Of a stretch of DNA of 50,913 nt, positions 7,777 to 16,493 are shown in pieces. The number at the start of each line of letters is the position of its first letter. Position 1 is the stretch's first letter. The notes under the pieces were generated by a model that made no database searches, was not told where the DNA came from, and worked only from the letters and a program-made list of their open reading frames with translations. The stretch spans positions 1-50,913 of the forward strand of contig CABUJV010000011.1 of NCBI GenBank assembly GCA_902492005.1, read 5' to 3'. Both the position numbers and the translations under genes were made by a program. The DNA comes from an uncultured Eubacteriales bacterium. Lineage in GTDB: Bacteria > Bacillota > Clostridia > Oscillospirales > Oscillospiraceae.

Positions 7777-10304
7777 GTTCCATCAGCGAAAACAGATTCA
7801 CCCAGCGGGCCCAGGCCGCCCTGCGTCTGGCACAGGAGGCCTCCGCCCAGTTGGGTCACGGCTACGTGGGCTCCGAGCACCTGCTGCTGGGCCTGTCCCG
7901 GGAGGGGCAGGGCGTGGCCGCCAAGGTGCTGCGCAACGCCGGTCTGGAGCCCGAGACCATCCGCAGCTCCATCGCCCGGCTGGTGGGGGTGGGAGCCCCG
8001 GTCCCCATGCCCTCCCAGGGGCTGACCCCCCGGTGCAAAAAGATCATTGAGCTGGCCATGTCGGAGGCCGCCGGACTGGGCCACCGCTACGTGGGCACCG
8101 AGCACCTGCTGCTGGGCCTGCTGCGGGAGGGGGACGGCGTGGCCGCCCGGATCCTGGCGGGCAGCGGCGTGGAGCTCAAACGGCTTTACGACGACCTGAT
8201 GAGCGCTCTGGGCGGGGAGCCCACGCCCCCCTTCCGCAGCCCCGGCCGGCCCAAGCCGGAGCGGGACTACGCCGAGCGGGGGGACACCAAGCTGCTGGAC
8301 CAGTTCTCCCGGGATCTGACCCGCATGGCGGCCAATGGCGCCCTGGACCCGGTCATCGGCCGGGAGGAAGAAATCCGCCGGGTCATCCAGATCCTGGCCC
8401 GGAGGCAGAAGAACAACCCCGCCCTCATCGGGGAACCCGGCGTGGGCAAGACCGCCATTGCCGAGGGCCTGGCCCGGCGCATCATCTCCGGCGAGGTGCC
8501 CGAGGACCTGCGGGGCAAGCGGGTCATGGCCCTGGACCTGTCCAGCATGGTGGCGGGCACCAAGTACCGGGGCGAGTTTGAGGAGCGGGTGAAAAACGTG
8601 CTGGCCGAGGTCCGCCGGGCTGGGGACGTAATCCTCTTTCTCGATGAGCTGCACACCATCGTGGGGGCGGGCAGCGCTGAGGGTGCCATCGACGCGGCCA
8701 ACATCATCAAGCCCGCCTTGGGCCGGGGGGAGATCCAGGTGGTGGGGGCCACCACGCTGGACGAATACCGCCGGTATATCGAAAAAGACGCCGCGCTGGA
8801 GCGGCGCTTTCAGCCCGTCACCGTCCATGAGCCCGATCCGGACACCGCCCTGGCCATTCTCCGGGGCCTGCGGGACCGCTACGAGGCCCACCACAAGCTG
8901 ACCATCACCGACGAGGCGCTGGAGCACGCCGTCTCCCTGTCCTGCCGCTACCTCACCGACCGTTTTCTCCCCGACAAGGCGGTGGACCTGATCGACGAGG
9001 CCGCCTCCCGGGTTCGGATGGAGAAGTTGTCCACGCCCCCCGACCTGCGGGAGCTGGAGGAGCGGGCTGACCGGGCCGCCCGGGAGAAGGAGGAGGCCAT
9101 CCGGGGCCAGGACTTTGAGAAGGCCGCCATGCTCCGGGACGCCGAGCGGGACTTCCGACGGGAGCTGTCCCGGCAGCGCTCCCTGTGGCATTTGGACCAT
9201 ACCGTCAACCAGGTGACGGCCGAGGACGTGGCCGCCGTGGTGGCAGGCTGGACCGGCATCCCGGTCACCACGCTGACCCAGGCCGAGTCGGAGCGGCTTC
9301 TCCATCTGGAGGAGGAGCTCCACCGGCGGGTGGTGGGTCAGAACGAGGCGGTGCGGGCAGTGGCCCGCGCGGTCCGTCTGGGCCGGGTGGGGCTGAAGGA
9401 CCCGGACCGGCCCACCGGCGCGTTTCTCTTTCTGGGCCCCACCGGCGTGGGCAAGACCGAGCTGTGCAAAGCCCTGGCCGCCGCCCTGTTCGGCACTGGG
9501 GAGGCCCTGCTCCGCTTCGACATGTCGGAGTATATGGAAAAGCACACCGTCTCCCGGCTTCTGGGCGCCCCGCCGGGCTATGTGGGCCACGACGAAGGGG
9601 GACAGCTCACTGAAAAGGTGCGGCGCAAGCCCTATTCTGTGGTCCTTTTCGATGAGATCGAGAAGGCCCATCCCGACGTGTGGGGCATCCTTCTCCAGAT
9701 CATGGAGGACGGCGTCCTCACCGACGCCCAGGGCCACAAGGTGGATTTCCGCAACACGGTGGTGGTGATGACCTCCAACGTGGGGGCCACCCGCATCACT
9801 GCCAAGGGCAGCCGGCTGGGCTTCTCCGCCGCCGGCTCTGGGGAGACCCGGCCGGTGGAGGAACTGCGGGAGGCCATTCTGGGGGACCTGAAAAAGGTCT
9901 TCCGGCCGGAGTTCCTGAACCGGCTGGACGACGTCATTGTCTTCCGTCAGCTTACCCGCCCGGAGATCCGAGACATTGCCCGCCGGATGCTGGACACGGT
10001 CGGGCAGCGTCTGGAGAAGCTGGGGGTGGCCCTGCGCACCGGCGAGGAGGCCCTGGACCTGCTGGCCCGGGACGGCTTCGACCCGGCTTACGGAGCCCGG
10101 CCCCTCCGGCGCACCATCCGGGCCCAGGTGGAGGACCCCGCCGCCGAGCTTCTGCTCTCCGGGGCCCTGGAGCAGGGGAGCGCCCTGCTGGCGGATGCCC
10201 GGGAGGGAAAGCTGGCTCTCACCGTCCTGCCCCCGGCGCCCGATCCACCCGCCGTTCCGCCCACGCCGTCAACACCAATGAAAAAGGAGGAACCCCGCGA
10301 ATGA
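7773..10304 (+). CDS. clpC: ATP-dependent unfoldase ClpC (Clp/Hsp100 class I)
   Basis: An 843-aa AAA+ unfoldase that feeds substrates to ClpP. Order: two ClpN repeats (about 5-145), first AAA+ domain with Walker A GEPGVGKT (about 220) and Walker B ILFLDE (about 286), a UVR-type coiled middle segment (about 430-465) typical of ClpC rather than ClpB, and a second AAA+ with GPTGVGKT (about 554). A ClpP-docking LGF tripeptide is at about 682. The GTG start overlaps the stop of the upstream small ORF; the frame before it does not look like protein. The last codons overlap the next gene (ATGA). No CtsR or CIRCE box is recognised upstream. Confidence 0.94.
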   Translation: MSSISENRFTQRAQAALRLAQEASAQLGHGYVGSEHLLLGLSREGQGVAAKVLRNAGLEPETIRSSIARLVGVGAPVPMPSQGLTPRCKKIIELAMSEAAGLGHRYVGTEHLLLGLLREGDGVAARILAGSGVELKRLYDDLMSALGGEPTPPFRSPGRPKPERDYAERGDTKLLDQFSRDLTRMAANGALDPVIGREEEIRRVIQILARRQKNNPALIGEPGVGKTAIAEGLARRIISGEVPEDLRGKRVMALDLSSMVAGTKYRGEFEERVKNVLAEVRRAGDVILFLDELHTIVGAGSAEGAIDAANIIKPALGRGEIQVVGATTLDEYRRYIEKDAALERRFQPVTVHEPDPDTALAILRGLRDRYEAHHKLTITDEALEHAVSLSCRYLTDRFLPDKAVDLIDEAASRVRMEKLSTPPDLRELEERADRAAREKEEAIRGQDFEKAAMLRDAERDFRRELSRQRSLWHLDHTVNQVTAEDVAAVVAGWTGIPVTTLTQAESERLLHLEEELHRRVVGQNEAVRAVARAVRLGRVGLKDPDRPTGAFLFLGPTGVGKTELCKALAAALFGTGEALLRFDMSEYMEKHTVSRLLGAPPGYVGHDEGGQLTEKVRRKPYSVVLFDEIEKAHPDVWGILLQIMEDGVLTDAQGHKVDFRNTVVVMTSNVGATRITAKGSRLGFSAAGSGETRPVEELREAILGDLKKVFRPEFLNRLDDVIVFRQLTRPEIRDIARRMLDTVGQRLEKLGVALRTGEEALDLLARDGFDPAYGARPLRRTIRAQVEDPAAELLLSGALEQGSALLADAREGKLALTVLPPAPDPPAVPPTPSTPMKKEEPRE

Positions 10305-10813
10305 GACGCACTCTTCCCCTGGTCCTGTCCGCCCTGCTGCTGGCGCTGGCCCTCGCCGGCTGCGCCGGCGGCAAGCCCGCCGAGAGCCCCAAAACCCCCG
10401 AGGAGATGACCGCCGCCTACAAGGCCGCCATCGAAGGGGCCCGGAGCGAGGAGGACAACGAGTACAACGACATCCTCACCTCGTCCGGCGACGACATGGC
10501 CGAGCTCATCTTCGGGATGCTGAACGTATCCGAGGAGGACATGACGGCCTATGCCATCTCGGTCTCCGCCATGAACGTCCGGGCCTACGGCGTGGCTGCC
10601 ATTCTGCCCGCCGCCGGCAAGGAGGACCTGGTCCTGGAGGGCCTCAACAGCTTTGTGGAGAACCAGAAGCGGAGCTTTGAGCAGTATCTGGCCGATCAGT
10701 ATGAGATCGCCAAGGAGGCCAAGGTGGGCACGCTGGAGGACGGCACTGTGCTGCTGGTCATGTGTGAAAACCAGGACGCGGTCTACGACTCCATCAAGGA
10801 TGCCCTGAGCTGA
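10301..10813 (+). CDS. DUF4358-type lipoprotein
   Basis: A 170-aa protein with a lipoprotein signal peptide; the lipobox LAGC puts the lipidated Cys at residue 21. The rest matches the general pattern of DUF4358 proteins of Clostridia (TPEEM start, a conserved block around SVSAMNVRAYGV, then a Q...F..Y helix). Function unknown; anchored on the outer face of the membrane. The ATG overlaps the clpC stop (ATGA) and the RBS AAGGAGG lies inside clpC, so it is co-transcribed with clpC, an unusual partner. Ends at a strong terminator. Confidence 0.82.
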   Translation: MRRTLPLVLSALLLALALAGCAGGKPAESPKTPEEMTAAYKAAIEGARSEEDNEYNDILTSSGDDMAELIFGMLNVSEEDMTAYAISVSAMNVRAYGVAAILPAAGKEDLVLEGLNSFVENQKRSFEQYLADQYEIAKEAKVGTLEDGTVLLVMCENQDAVYDSIKDALS

Positions 10814-10855
10814 AAAACCGGGGAGACGGGATTCCATCCCGTCTCCCCGGTTTTT
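10813..10855 (+). terminator. Terminator of the clpC operon
   Basis: A long perfect stem (AAAAACCGGGGAGACGGGA paired with its complement), short loop and T5 tail, immediately after the DUF4358 gene. Confidence 0.9.
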
Positions 10856-11172
10856 CTGCCCCGCATTCAGGCTCCCGCCGGGCATTCCGTCCCGCGGCGC
10901 AGATCCTGTAAATACGCTTTTTTTGTCATCCCGGACCCTCTCTCCTCTGACTGCCCCTATATGATAGAGCATTCCCATGAAGGCGGCCATAAAAGAGTTC
11001 TTAAAACTTTATAAGAATGGCTTCGGTGACCTGCCCCATATATTCCTCTATTTCCCTAGGTTTTTCTGCCTTTTGTTTACACTTTTTTATTGTAAACGCC
11101 GTCGATTTGTTATATGATAGAGGGCACGAAAACATGTTCCGCCGGGCTTCTCCGGCGTCTTGAGGTGAACCT
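10856..11172. other. Intergenic region upstream of the activase gene
   Basis: About 320 bp without a convincing gene, AT-rich in its second half. It holds a promoter (11090-11118), an inverted repeat TTCTTA/TAAGAA at 10998-11017, and a repeat GTTTACA/TGTAAAC at about 11084-11097 that overlaps the -35 element. The string TATATGATAGAG occurs twice (near 10956 and at 11111); the first copy lacks a good -35. A small GC hairpin lies near 11142-11159, just before the RBS. Confidence 0.6.
11090..11118 (+). promoter_or_regulatory. Promoter of the dehydratase/activase cluster
   Basis: TTGTAA (11090-11095) and TATGAT (11113-11118) with a 17-bp spacer, about 55 bp before the start codon. The -35 lies inside a GTTTACA/TGTAAAC inverted repeat, a plausible repressor site. 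Confidence 0.7.
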
Positions 11173-14115
11173 ATGAGCCTTCGTATCGGCATCGACATCG
11201 GCTCCACCACCGTCAAGGTGGTGGTGCTGGACGAACACAATAAGCTGCTGTTCCGCTCCTATGAGCGGCACTACTCCAAGGCCCGGGAGCGGGCCTGCGA
11301 GACTCTGCACGGCATCCAGGACAAGCTGGCGGGCAAGGACGTGCGCCTGGTCATCACCGGTTCGGCGGGCCTGGGCGTGGCCAAGGCCGCCGGCATCGAC
11401 TTCGTGCAGGAGGTCTACGCCACCGCCGCCGCCGTCAACACCTACATACCGGGCACCGACGCCGTCATCGAGCTGGGCGGCGAGGACGCCAAGATCATCT
11501 TCTTCGGCGGCGCCCTGGAAGAGCGCATGAACGGCTCCTGCGCCGGGGGCACCGGGGCCTTCATCGACCAGATGGCCACGCTGATGAACGTGTCCATTGA
11601 CGAGCTGGACAAACTGTCCCTCCGGCACGAGAAGATCTACCCCATCGCCTCCCGCTGCGGCGTGTTCGCCAAAAGCGACATCCAGCCCATCCTCAACCAG
11701 GGCGGGCGCAAGGAGGACGTGGCGGCCTCCATCTTCCAGGCCGTGGTGGACCAGACCGTGGCCGGCCTCACCCAGGGCCGTGAGCTCAAGGGCAAGATCG
11801 TCTTTCTAGGCGGCCCGCTGCACTTCCTCTACGGCCTGCGGGAGCGGTTCGTGGAGACCCTGCATCTGGACGGGGAGCACGCCGTCTTCCCGGCCGACGG
11901 GGACTGCTTCGCCGGCATCGGCGCGGCCCTGTGCGCCTCGGACTACCCCGAGCATCCCTTCGACGAATTGCTGAAAAAGCTGGAGGAGAGCGTGGACGCC
12001 ACCAATACGGTGGACACCATGCCCCCCCTGTTCACCGGCCAGGCCGACTTTGACGCCTTCCTGGCCCGGCACGACGCCAACCATCCCCCCGAGGTGGACG
12101 TGAGCACCTATTCCGGCGGCGCCTACCTGGGCATCGACGCCGGGAGCACCACCACCAAGCTGGCCCTCATCGCCCCCGACGGCGGCCTGCTGTACACCTA
12201 TTATCAGTCCAACCGGGGCGACCCCGTGGCGGTGGTGCTGGACCAGCTCAAGAAGATCTACGCCCTGTGCGGGGGCCGCATTGTCATCCGGGGCTCGGCC
12301 GTCACCGGCTACGGCGAGGACCTGATCAAAAACGCCTTCGGCTGCGACCTGGGATTGGTGGAGACCATGGCCCACTACAACGCCGCCGCCCACTTCCAGC
12401 CCGACGTGGACTTCATCATCGACATCGGCGGTCAGGACATGAAGTGCTTTAAGATCCGCAACGGCGCGGTGGACTCCATCATGCTCAACGAGGCCTGTTC
12501 CTCCGGCTGCGGCTCCTTCATCGAGACCTTCGCCCGGGCCCTGGGCTACGAGATCGCAGAGTTCTCCCGGCTGGGCCTTTTTGCCAAGCATCCGGTGAAC
12601 CTGGGCTCCCGGTGCACCGTGTTCATGAACTCCAGCGTCAAACAGGCCCAGAAGGATGGGGCCAGTGTGGAGGACATCTCCGCCGGCCTGTCCATCTCCA
12701 TCGTAAAAAACGCCGTCTACAAGGTCATCCGGGCCGCCAACGCCGACGACCTGGGCCGGCACATCGTGGTCCAGGGCGGCACCTTCCTCAACAACGCGGT
12801 GCTGCGGGCCTTCGAACAGGAGCTGGGCCGCAACGTGACCCGGCCCACCATCGCCGGGCTGATGGGGGCCTTCGGGGCCGCCCTGGCCGCCCGCGGCCTG
12901 GGGCTGGAGCGCTCCGCCCTGCTGGACGCCAAGGCTCTGGAATCCTTTACCCACACCGCAAAGCCCGTCACCTGCAACCTGTGCACCAACCACTGCTCCC
13001 TCACCGTCAACCTGTTCGACGGCGGGCGGCGCTTCCTCTCGGGCAACCGCTGCTCCCGCCCCCTGGGCAAGGAGAAGGTGGAGAACCCCGATCTGATGAC
13101 CTATAAATACCAGAAGCTCCGCGCTCTGGAGGGCAAAGGGGAGGGCGACGGCTCCCGGGGCCGCATCGGCATCCCCCTTGGCCTGAACATGTACGAAAAC
13201 CTGCCCTTCTGGTTCGCCTTCTTCACCAGGCTCAACTTTGAGGTGGTCCTCTCTCCGGAGTCCTCCCGGAAGCTCTACCTCAAGGGCCAGCACACCATCC
13301 CCTCGGATACGGTGTGCTATCCGGCCAAGCTGCTCCACGGCCATGTGGAGGCTCTGGTGGAGGCGGGCGTGGACGCCATCTGGTACCCCTGCATGTCCTA
13401 CAACAACGATGAGGGCATCGGGGACAACCACTTCAACTGCCCCGTGGTGGCCTACTACCCCGAGCTTCTGGCCGCCAACGTGCCCGTTTTGAAGCAGACT
13501 CGCTTCCTGGACCCCTATGTGGGCCTGTGGCGGCGCAGGGACTTCAAAAAGCGCGCGGTCAAAATGATGCAGGCCGATTTTGGGATTCCCAGGAAGGAGA
13601 CGGAGGGGGCCGTGGACGCCGCCTATGCCGCCTACGACGCCTACGTCCAGGACGTGCGGCAGACCGGCAAGGCGTACATCGACTACGCCCGGGAACACGG
13701 CATGCCCATTATTGTGGTCTGCGGTCGGCCCTACCACATCGACCCGGAGATCAACCACGGCATCAACGACCTCATCACCTCCTTCGGCTTTGTGCTGGTC
13801 ACCGAGGACGCCCTGAGCTATCTGGAGGGCTACGCCCCCCGGAAGGTCCTCAATCAGTGGACCTTCCAGAGCCGGATGTACAACGCCGCCCGGTACGTCT
13901 GCACCCAGAGCGACATGCAGGTGGTGCAGCTGGTCTCCTTCGGCTGCGGCACCGACGCCATCACCACCGACGAGCTGCGCTCCATTCTGGAGAGCGGCGG
14001 CAAGCTGTACACCCAGCTCAAAATCGACGACATCAACAACCTGGGCGCGGTGAAGATCCGCATCCGGTCCCTGATGGCCGCCATGGACGCCCGGAAAAAA
14101 GCCGTTCCGGGATAA
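11173..14115 (+). CDS. Large acyl-CoA dehydratase activase-related protein (two ASKHA domains plus DUF2229)
   Basis: A 980-aa protein with two BcrAD/BadFG-type ATPase domains in tandem. Domain 1 has GIDIGSTTVK at residues 5-14 and the cluster-binding stretch NGSCAGGTGAF near 120; domain 2 has GIDAGSTTTK near 320 and ACSSGCGSF near 440. A Cys cluster CNLCTNHC near 601-608 follows, then a DUF2229-like region to the end. Such activases use ATP and a [4Fe-4S] cluster to push one electron into a partner dehydratase. In relatives, as I recall, this protein is often fused to an HgdB-like C-terminal part; here that part is a separate gene at 14619. Substrate unknown. The RBS TTGAGGTG precedes the ATG. 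Confidence 0.88.
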   Translation: MSLRIGIDIGSTTVKVVVLDEHNKLLFRSYERHYSKARERACETLHGIQDKLAGKDVRLVITGSAGLGVAKAAGIDFVQEVYATAAAVNTYIPGTDAVIELGGEDAKIIFFGGALEERMNGSCAGGTGAFIDQMATLMNVSIDELDKLSLRHEKIYPIASRCGVFAKSDIQPILNQGGRKEDVAASIFQAVVDQTVAGLTQGRELKGKIVFLGGPLHFLYGLRERFVETLHLDGEHAVFPADGDCFAGIGAALCASDYPEHPFDELLKKLEESVDATNTVDTMPPLFTGQADFDAFLARHDANHPPEVDVSTYSGGAYLGIDAGSTTTKLALIAPDGGLLYTYYQSNRGDPVAVVLDQLKKIYALCGGRIVIRGSAVTGYGEDLIKNAFGCDLGLVETMAHYNAAAHFQPDVDFIIDIGGQDMKCFKIRNGAVDSIMLNEACSSGCGSFIETFARALGYEIAEFSRLGLFAKHPVNLGSRCTVFMNSSVKQAQKDGASVEDISAGLSISIVKNAVYKVIRAANADDLGRHIVVQGGTFLNNAVLRAFEQELGRNVTRPTIAGLMGAFGAALAARGLGLERSALLDAKALESFTHTAKPVTCNLCTNHCSLTVNLFDGGRRFLSGNRCSRPLGKEKVENPDLMTYKYQKLRALEGKGEGDGSRGRIGIPLGLNMYENLPFWFAFFTRLNFEVVLSPESSRKLYLKGQHTIPSDTVCYPAKLLHGHVEALVEAGVDAIWYPCMSYNNDEGIGDNHFNCPVVAYYPELLAANVPVLKQTRFLDPYVGLWRRRDFKKRAVKMMQADFGIPRKETEGAVDAAYAAYDAYVQDVRQTGKAYIDYAREHGMPIIVVCGRPYHIDPEINHGINDLITSFGFVLVTEDALSYLEGYAPRKVLNQWTFQSRMYNAARYVCTQSDMQVVQLVSFGCGTDAITTDELRSILESGGKLYTQLKIDDINNLGAVKIRIRSLMAAMDARKKAVPG

Positions 14116-14121
14116 TCCTCC

Positions 14122-14568
14122 ATGGAAATTCTGGCTGTTTCGCAGAACAGAAGACGTTATCTCCCCCTGCTCCTTCTGGCCGACGAACAGGAGGAGATGA
14201 TCGACCGCTACCTGGACCGCGGCGACATGTACGTTCTGGACGACCACGGCGTGAAGGCCCTGTGCGTGGTCACGGACGAGGGCGGCGGCATCCTGGAATT
14301 GAAGAACCTGGCCGTGGAACCGGCCTTTCAGCGCAGGGGGTACGGCACACGTCTGGTGGTCTTTCTGCTGGAGCGGTACCGTGGAACTTTTTCCACTCTC
14401 CAGGTGGGAACGGGGGACAGCCCGCTCACGCTTCCGTTCTATCAGCGCTGCGGTTTTTCCCCCTTCCACCGGGTGAAGCGGTTTTTTCTCGAGAACTACG
14501 ACCATCCCATCTTCGAGGGCGGAACACAGCTGATCGACATGGTCTATCTGAACCGGCCCATCCCATGA
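14122..14568 (+). CDS. GNAT-family N-acetyltransferase
   Basis: A 148-aa protein with the acetyl-CoA-binding motif of the GNAT fold: LKNLAVEPAFQRRGYGTRLV at about 58-77, including the RRGYG pyrophosphate loop, then FYQRCGF (about 107-113) as motif B. It starts 6 bp after the activase-related gene, so it belongs to the same operon and sits between the two halves of the dehydratase-like system. Substrate unknown; it could modify a small molecule or a protein of the pathway. Confidence 0.88.
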   Translation: MEILAVSQNRRRYLPLLLLADEQEEMIDRYLDRGDMYVLDDHGVKALCVVTDEGGGILELKNLAVEPAFQRRGYGTRLVVFLLERYRGTFSTLQVGTGDSPLTLPFYQRCGFSPFHRVKRFFLENYDHPIFEGGTQLIDMVYLNRPIP

Positions 14569-14618
14569 CACCCCGGCAACGTCTCCCGCATTCCCAACAC
14601 CGAAAGGAAATCTGAATT

Positions 14619-15935
14619 ATGGCACAACTCGTTTATGATCATACCGGCCGTCTCCTGTTCACCAAGGAGATGAAGGAGGAGTACACCCTCCTGGTGCCCC
14701 AGATGCTCCCCATGCACTTCGCCATGCTGGTGCGGGTCATCCAGACCATGGGCTACAAGGTGGAGATGCTCAACACCTCCGGCAAGAGCATCCTGGACTA
14801 CGGACAGAAATACGTCCACAACGACGCCTGCTTTCCCGCCATCCTGGTCATCGGCCAGCTCATCGACGCGGTAAAAAGCGGCAAGTACGACCCCCACAAG
14901 GTCGCCCTGGTCATCACCCAGACCGGCGGCGGCTGCCGGGCCTCCAACTACATCCACATGCTCCGCAAGGCGCTGGAGAAGGCCGGCCTGGCCTTCGTCC
15001 CCGTCCTCTCGGTGAACCTGTCCGGTCTGGAGAAAAACCCCGGCTTCTCCCTTACCCTGCCCTTCATCCGCAAGGCCCTTTACGCCGTATTCTACGGCGA
15101 CCTGCTGATGAGCGTCTCCAACCAGGTCCGGCCCTACGAGGTAAATCCCGGCGACACCGACCGGGCCATCCGCGCGTGCATGGACTTTCTGCTGGACGAC
15201 ATGGGCCGGGGCAAGGGCATGAGCTACAAGTCCATGATCGCCAATTTCGACCGCATCATCGACTGCTTCCAGGCCATTCCGGTGGCCGGAGAGCCCAAGG
15301 TCCGGGTGGGCGTGGTGGGGGAGATCTACGTGAAATACTCCCCCCTGGGCAACAACAATCTGGAGCAGTTCCTCCTCTCGGAGGGGGCTGAGCCGGTGGT
15401 GCCCGGCCTCACCGACTTCGTCATCTTCAAGATCTATAACCGGGATGTGGACGTGGACATCTACGGCGGCAAGTGGATCAAGCAGAAGTTCTGCCAGATC
15501 TTCGCCGGCTACATCAAAAAGTACCAGCGGGCTATGATCGACGCCCTCAACCGCTCCGGCCGCTTCCGGGCGCCCGGCGACTTTGACGAGCTGCACCGCT
15601 ACATCAAGGGTTATCTGGGGGACGGCAACAAGATGGGCGAGGGCTGGCTCCTCACCGCCGAAATGCTGGAGCTCATCCACACCGGGGTGCCCAACATCGT
15701 CTGCACCCAGCCCTTTGGCTGCCTGCCCAACCACATCGTGGGCAAGGGCATGATCCGCAAGCTGAAGGACGACTACCCCAACTCCAACATCGTGGCCATC
15801 GACTACGACCCCGGCGCCACCAAGATCAACCAGGAAAACCGCATCAAGCTGATGCTGGCCAACGCCCGGGCCCTGGCCAAGGGGGAGCGCTCCGCCGCGC
15901 CCGCCCAGGCGGAGCAGGAGCCTGCCGCCGTATGA
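14619..15935 (+). CDS. 2-hydroxyacyl-CoA dehydratase-like protein (HgdB-like half)
   Basis: A 438-aa protein related to the C-terminal part of large dehydratase/activase fusion proteins. Conserved cysteines that could hold a [4Fe-4S] cluster lie in NDACFPA (about 70), GGGCRASN (about 106) and TQPFGCLPNH (about 367). The final 25 residues are Ala/Glu-rich and look disordered. It shares the operon with the activase-related protein (11173) and a GNAT enzyme, so the two large proteins probably form one redox complex. The reaction is unknown; dehydration of a 2-hydroxyacyl-CoA is the known chemistry of the wider family, but many members of this branch have no assigned substrate. Confidence 0.82.
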   Translation: MAQLVYDHTGRLLFTKEMKEEYTLLVPQMLPMHFAMLVRVIQTMGYKVEMLNTSGKSILDYGQKYVHNDACFPAILVIGQLIDAVKSGKYDPHKVALVITQTGGGCRASNYIHMLRKALEKAGLAFVPVLSVNLSGLEKNPGFSLTLPFIRKALYAVFYGDLLMSVSNQVRPYEVNPGDTDRAIRACMDFLLDDMGRGKGMSYKSMIANFDRIIDCFQAIPVAGEPKVRVGVVGEIYVKYSPLGNNNLEQFLLSEGAEPVVPGLTDFVIFKIYNRDVDVDIYGGKWIKQKFCQIFAGYIKKYQRAMIDALNRSGRFRAPGDFDELHRYIKGYLGDGNKMGEGWLLTAEMLELIHTGVPNIVCTQPFGCLPNHIVGKGMIRKLKDDYPNSNIVAIDYDPGATKINQENRIKLMLANARALAKGERSAAPAQAEQEPAAV

Positions 15936-16489
15936 GCGCGCTTGCTTTTGTGGACGCCTGCTCCGACGAGCACTTCCGGGCCATGAGCCTCATCCACGCC
16001 CTCGGCTGGCGGGATACGTATCGGGGCTATGTGCCCGACGACTACATGGCCCGGGAGATCACCGACGACCGCTGGGTCCCATACTTCCGGGAGGACCACC
16101 GGGCCGGCCGGTGCCGCGGCCTGCTGCTCTGCCGGGACGGCGACCCGGTGTCCTGCGTCAACTATGGCCCCGCCCGGGTGGAAAACTACAATGCCGGTTC
16201 GGTGTGCACCTTCGATTCCCGGGGCTATGAGAGCTGGGGAGAGATCATCTCCTTCTACACCCACCCGGCGGAGCGGGGCAAGGGCTACGGCGGAAGACTC
16301 TTTGAAGAGGCCCTTGCACGGCTACGGGCGAACGGGCATCGGAATGCCTTCGTCTTTGTGCTGCGGGAAAATGAGAAGGCCCGCCGATTCTATGCCGCCC
16401 ACGGCTTCGCCTGGGACGGCACCCACGCCGACATTCCCTTTCCTCCGGACGCCGTCTGCGTGGATCTGCGCTATGTAAAGGAGCTGTGA
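15932..16489 (+). CDS. GNAT-family N-acetyltransferase
   Basis: A 185-aa acetyltransferase. Motif A is IISFYTHPAERGKGYGGRLF at about 107-126 with the RGKGYG loop; motif B is ARRFYAAHGF (about 150-159). The N-terminus, with ALGWRDTYRGYVPDDYM, resembles GNAT proteins that begin with an I-x-x-x-W-x-x-x-Y-x-x-x-x-P block. The ATG overlaps the preceding stop codon (ATGA), so it is translationally coupled to the dehydratase-like gene. Second acetyltransferase in the same operon. Substrate unknown. Confidence 0.88.
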   Translation: MSALAFVDACSDEHFRAMSLIHALGWRDTYRGYVPDDYMAREITDDRWVPYFREDHRAGRCRGLLLCRDGDPVSCVNYGPARVENYNAGSVCTFDSRGYESWGEIISFYTHPAERGKGYGGRLFEEALARLRANGHRNAFVFVLRENEKARRFYAAHGFAWDGTHADIPFPPDAVCVDLRYVKEL

Positions 16490-16493
16490 TGGT

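Noticed and set aside
11806..14571. A 921-codon minus-strand frame opposite the activase-related gene
   Set aside because: Composition typical of antisense frames in GC-rich DNA (His/Gly/Val/Gln-rich), no start signals, and the plus strand encodes clear conserved motifs.
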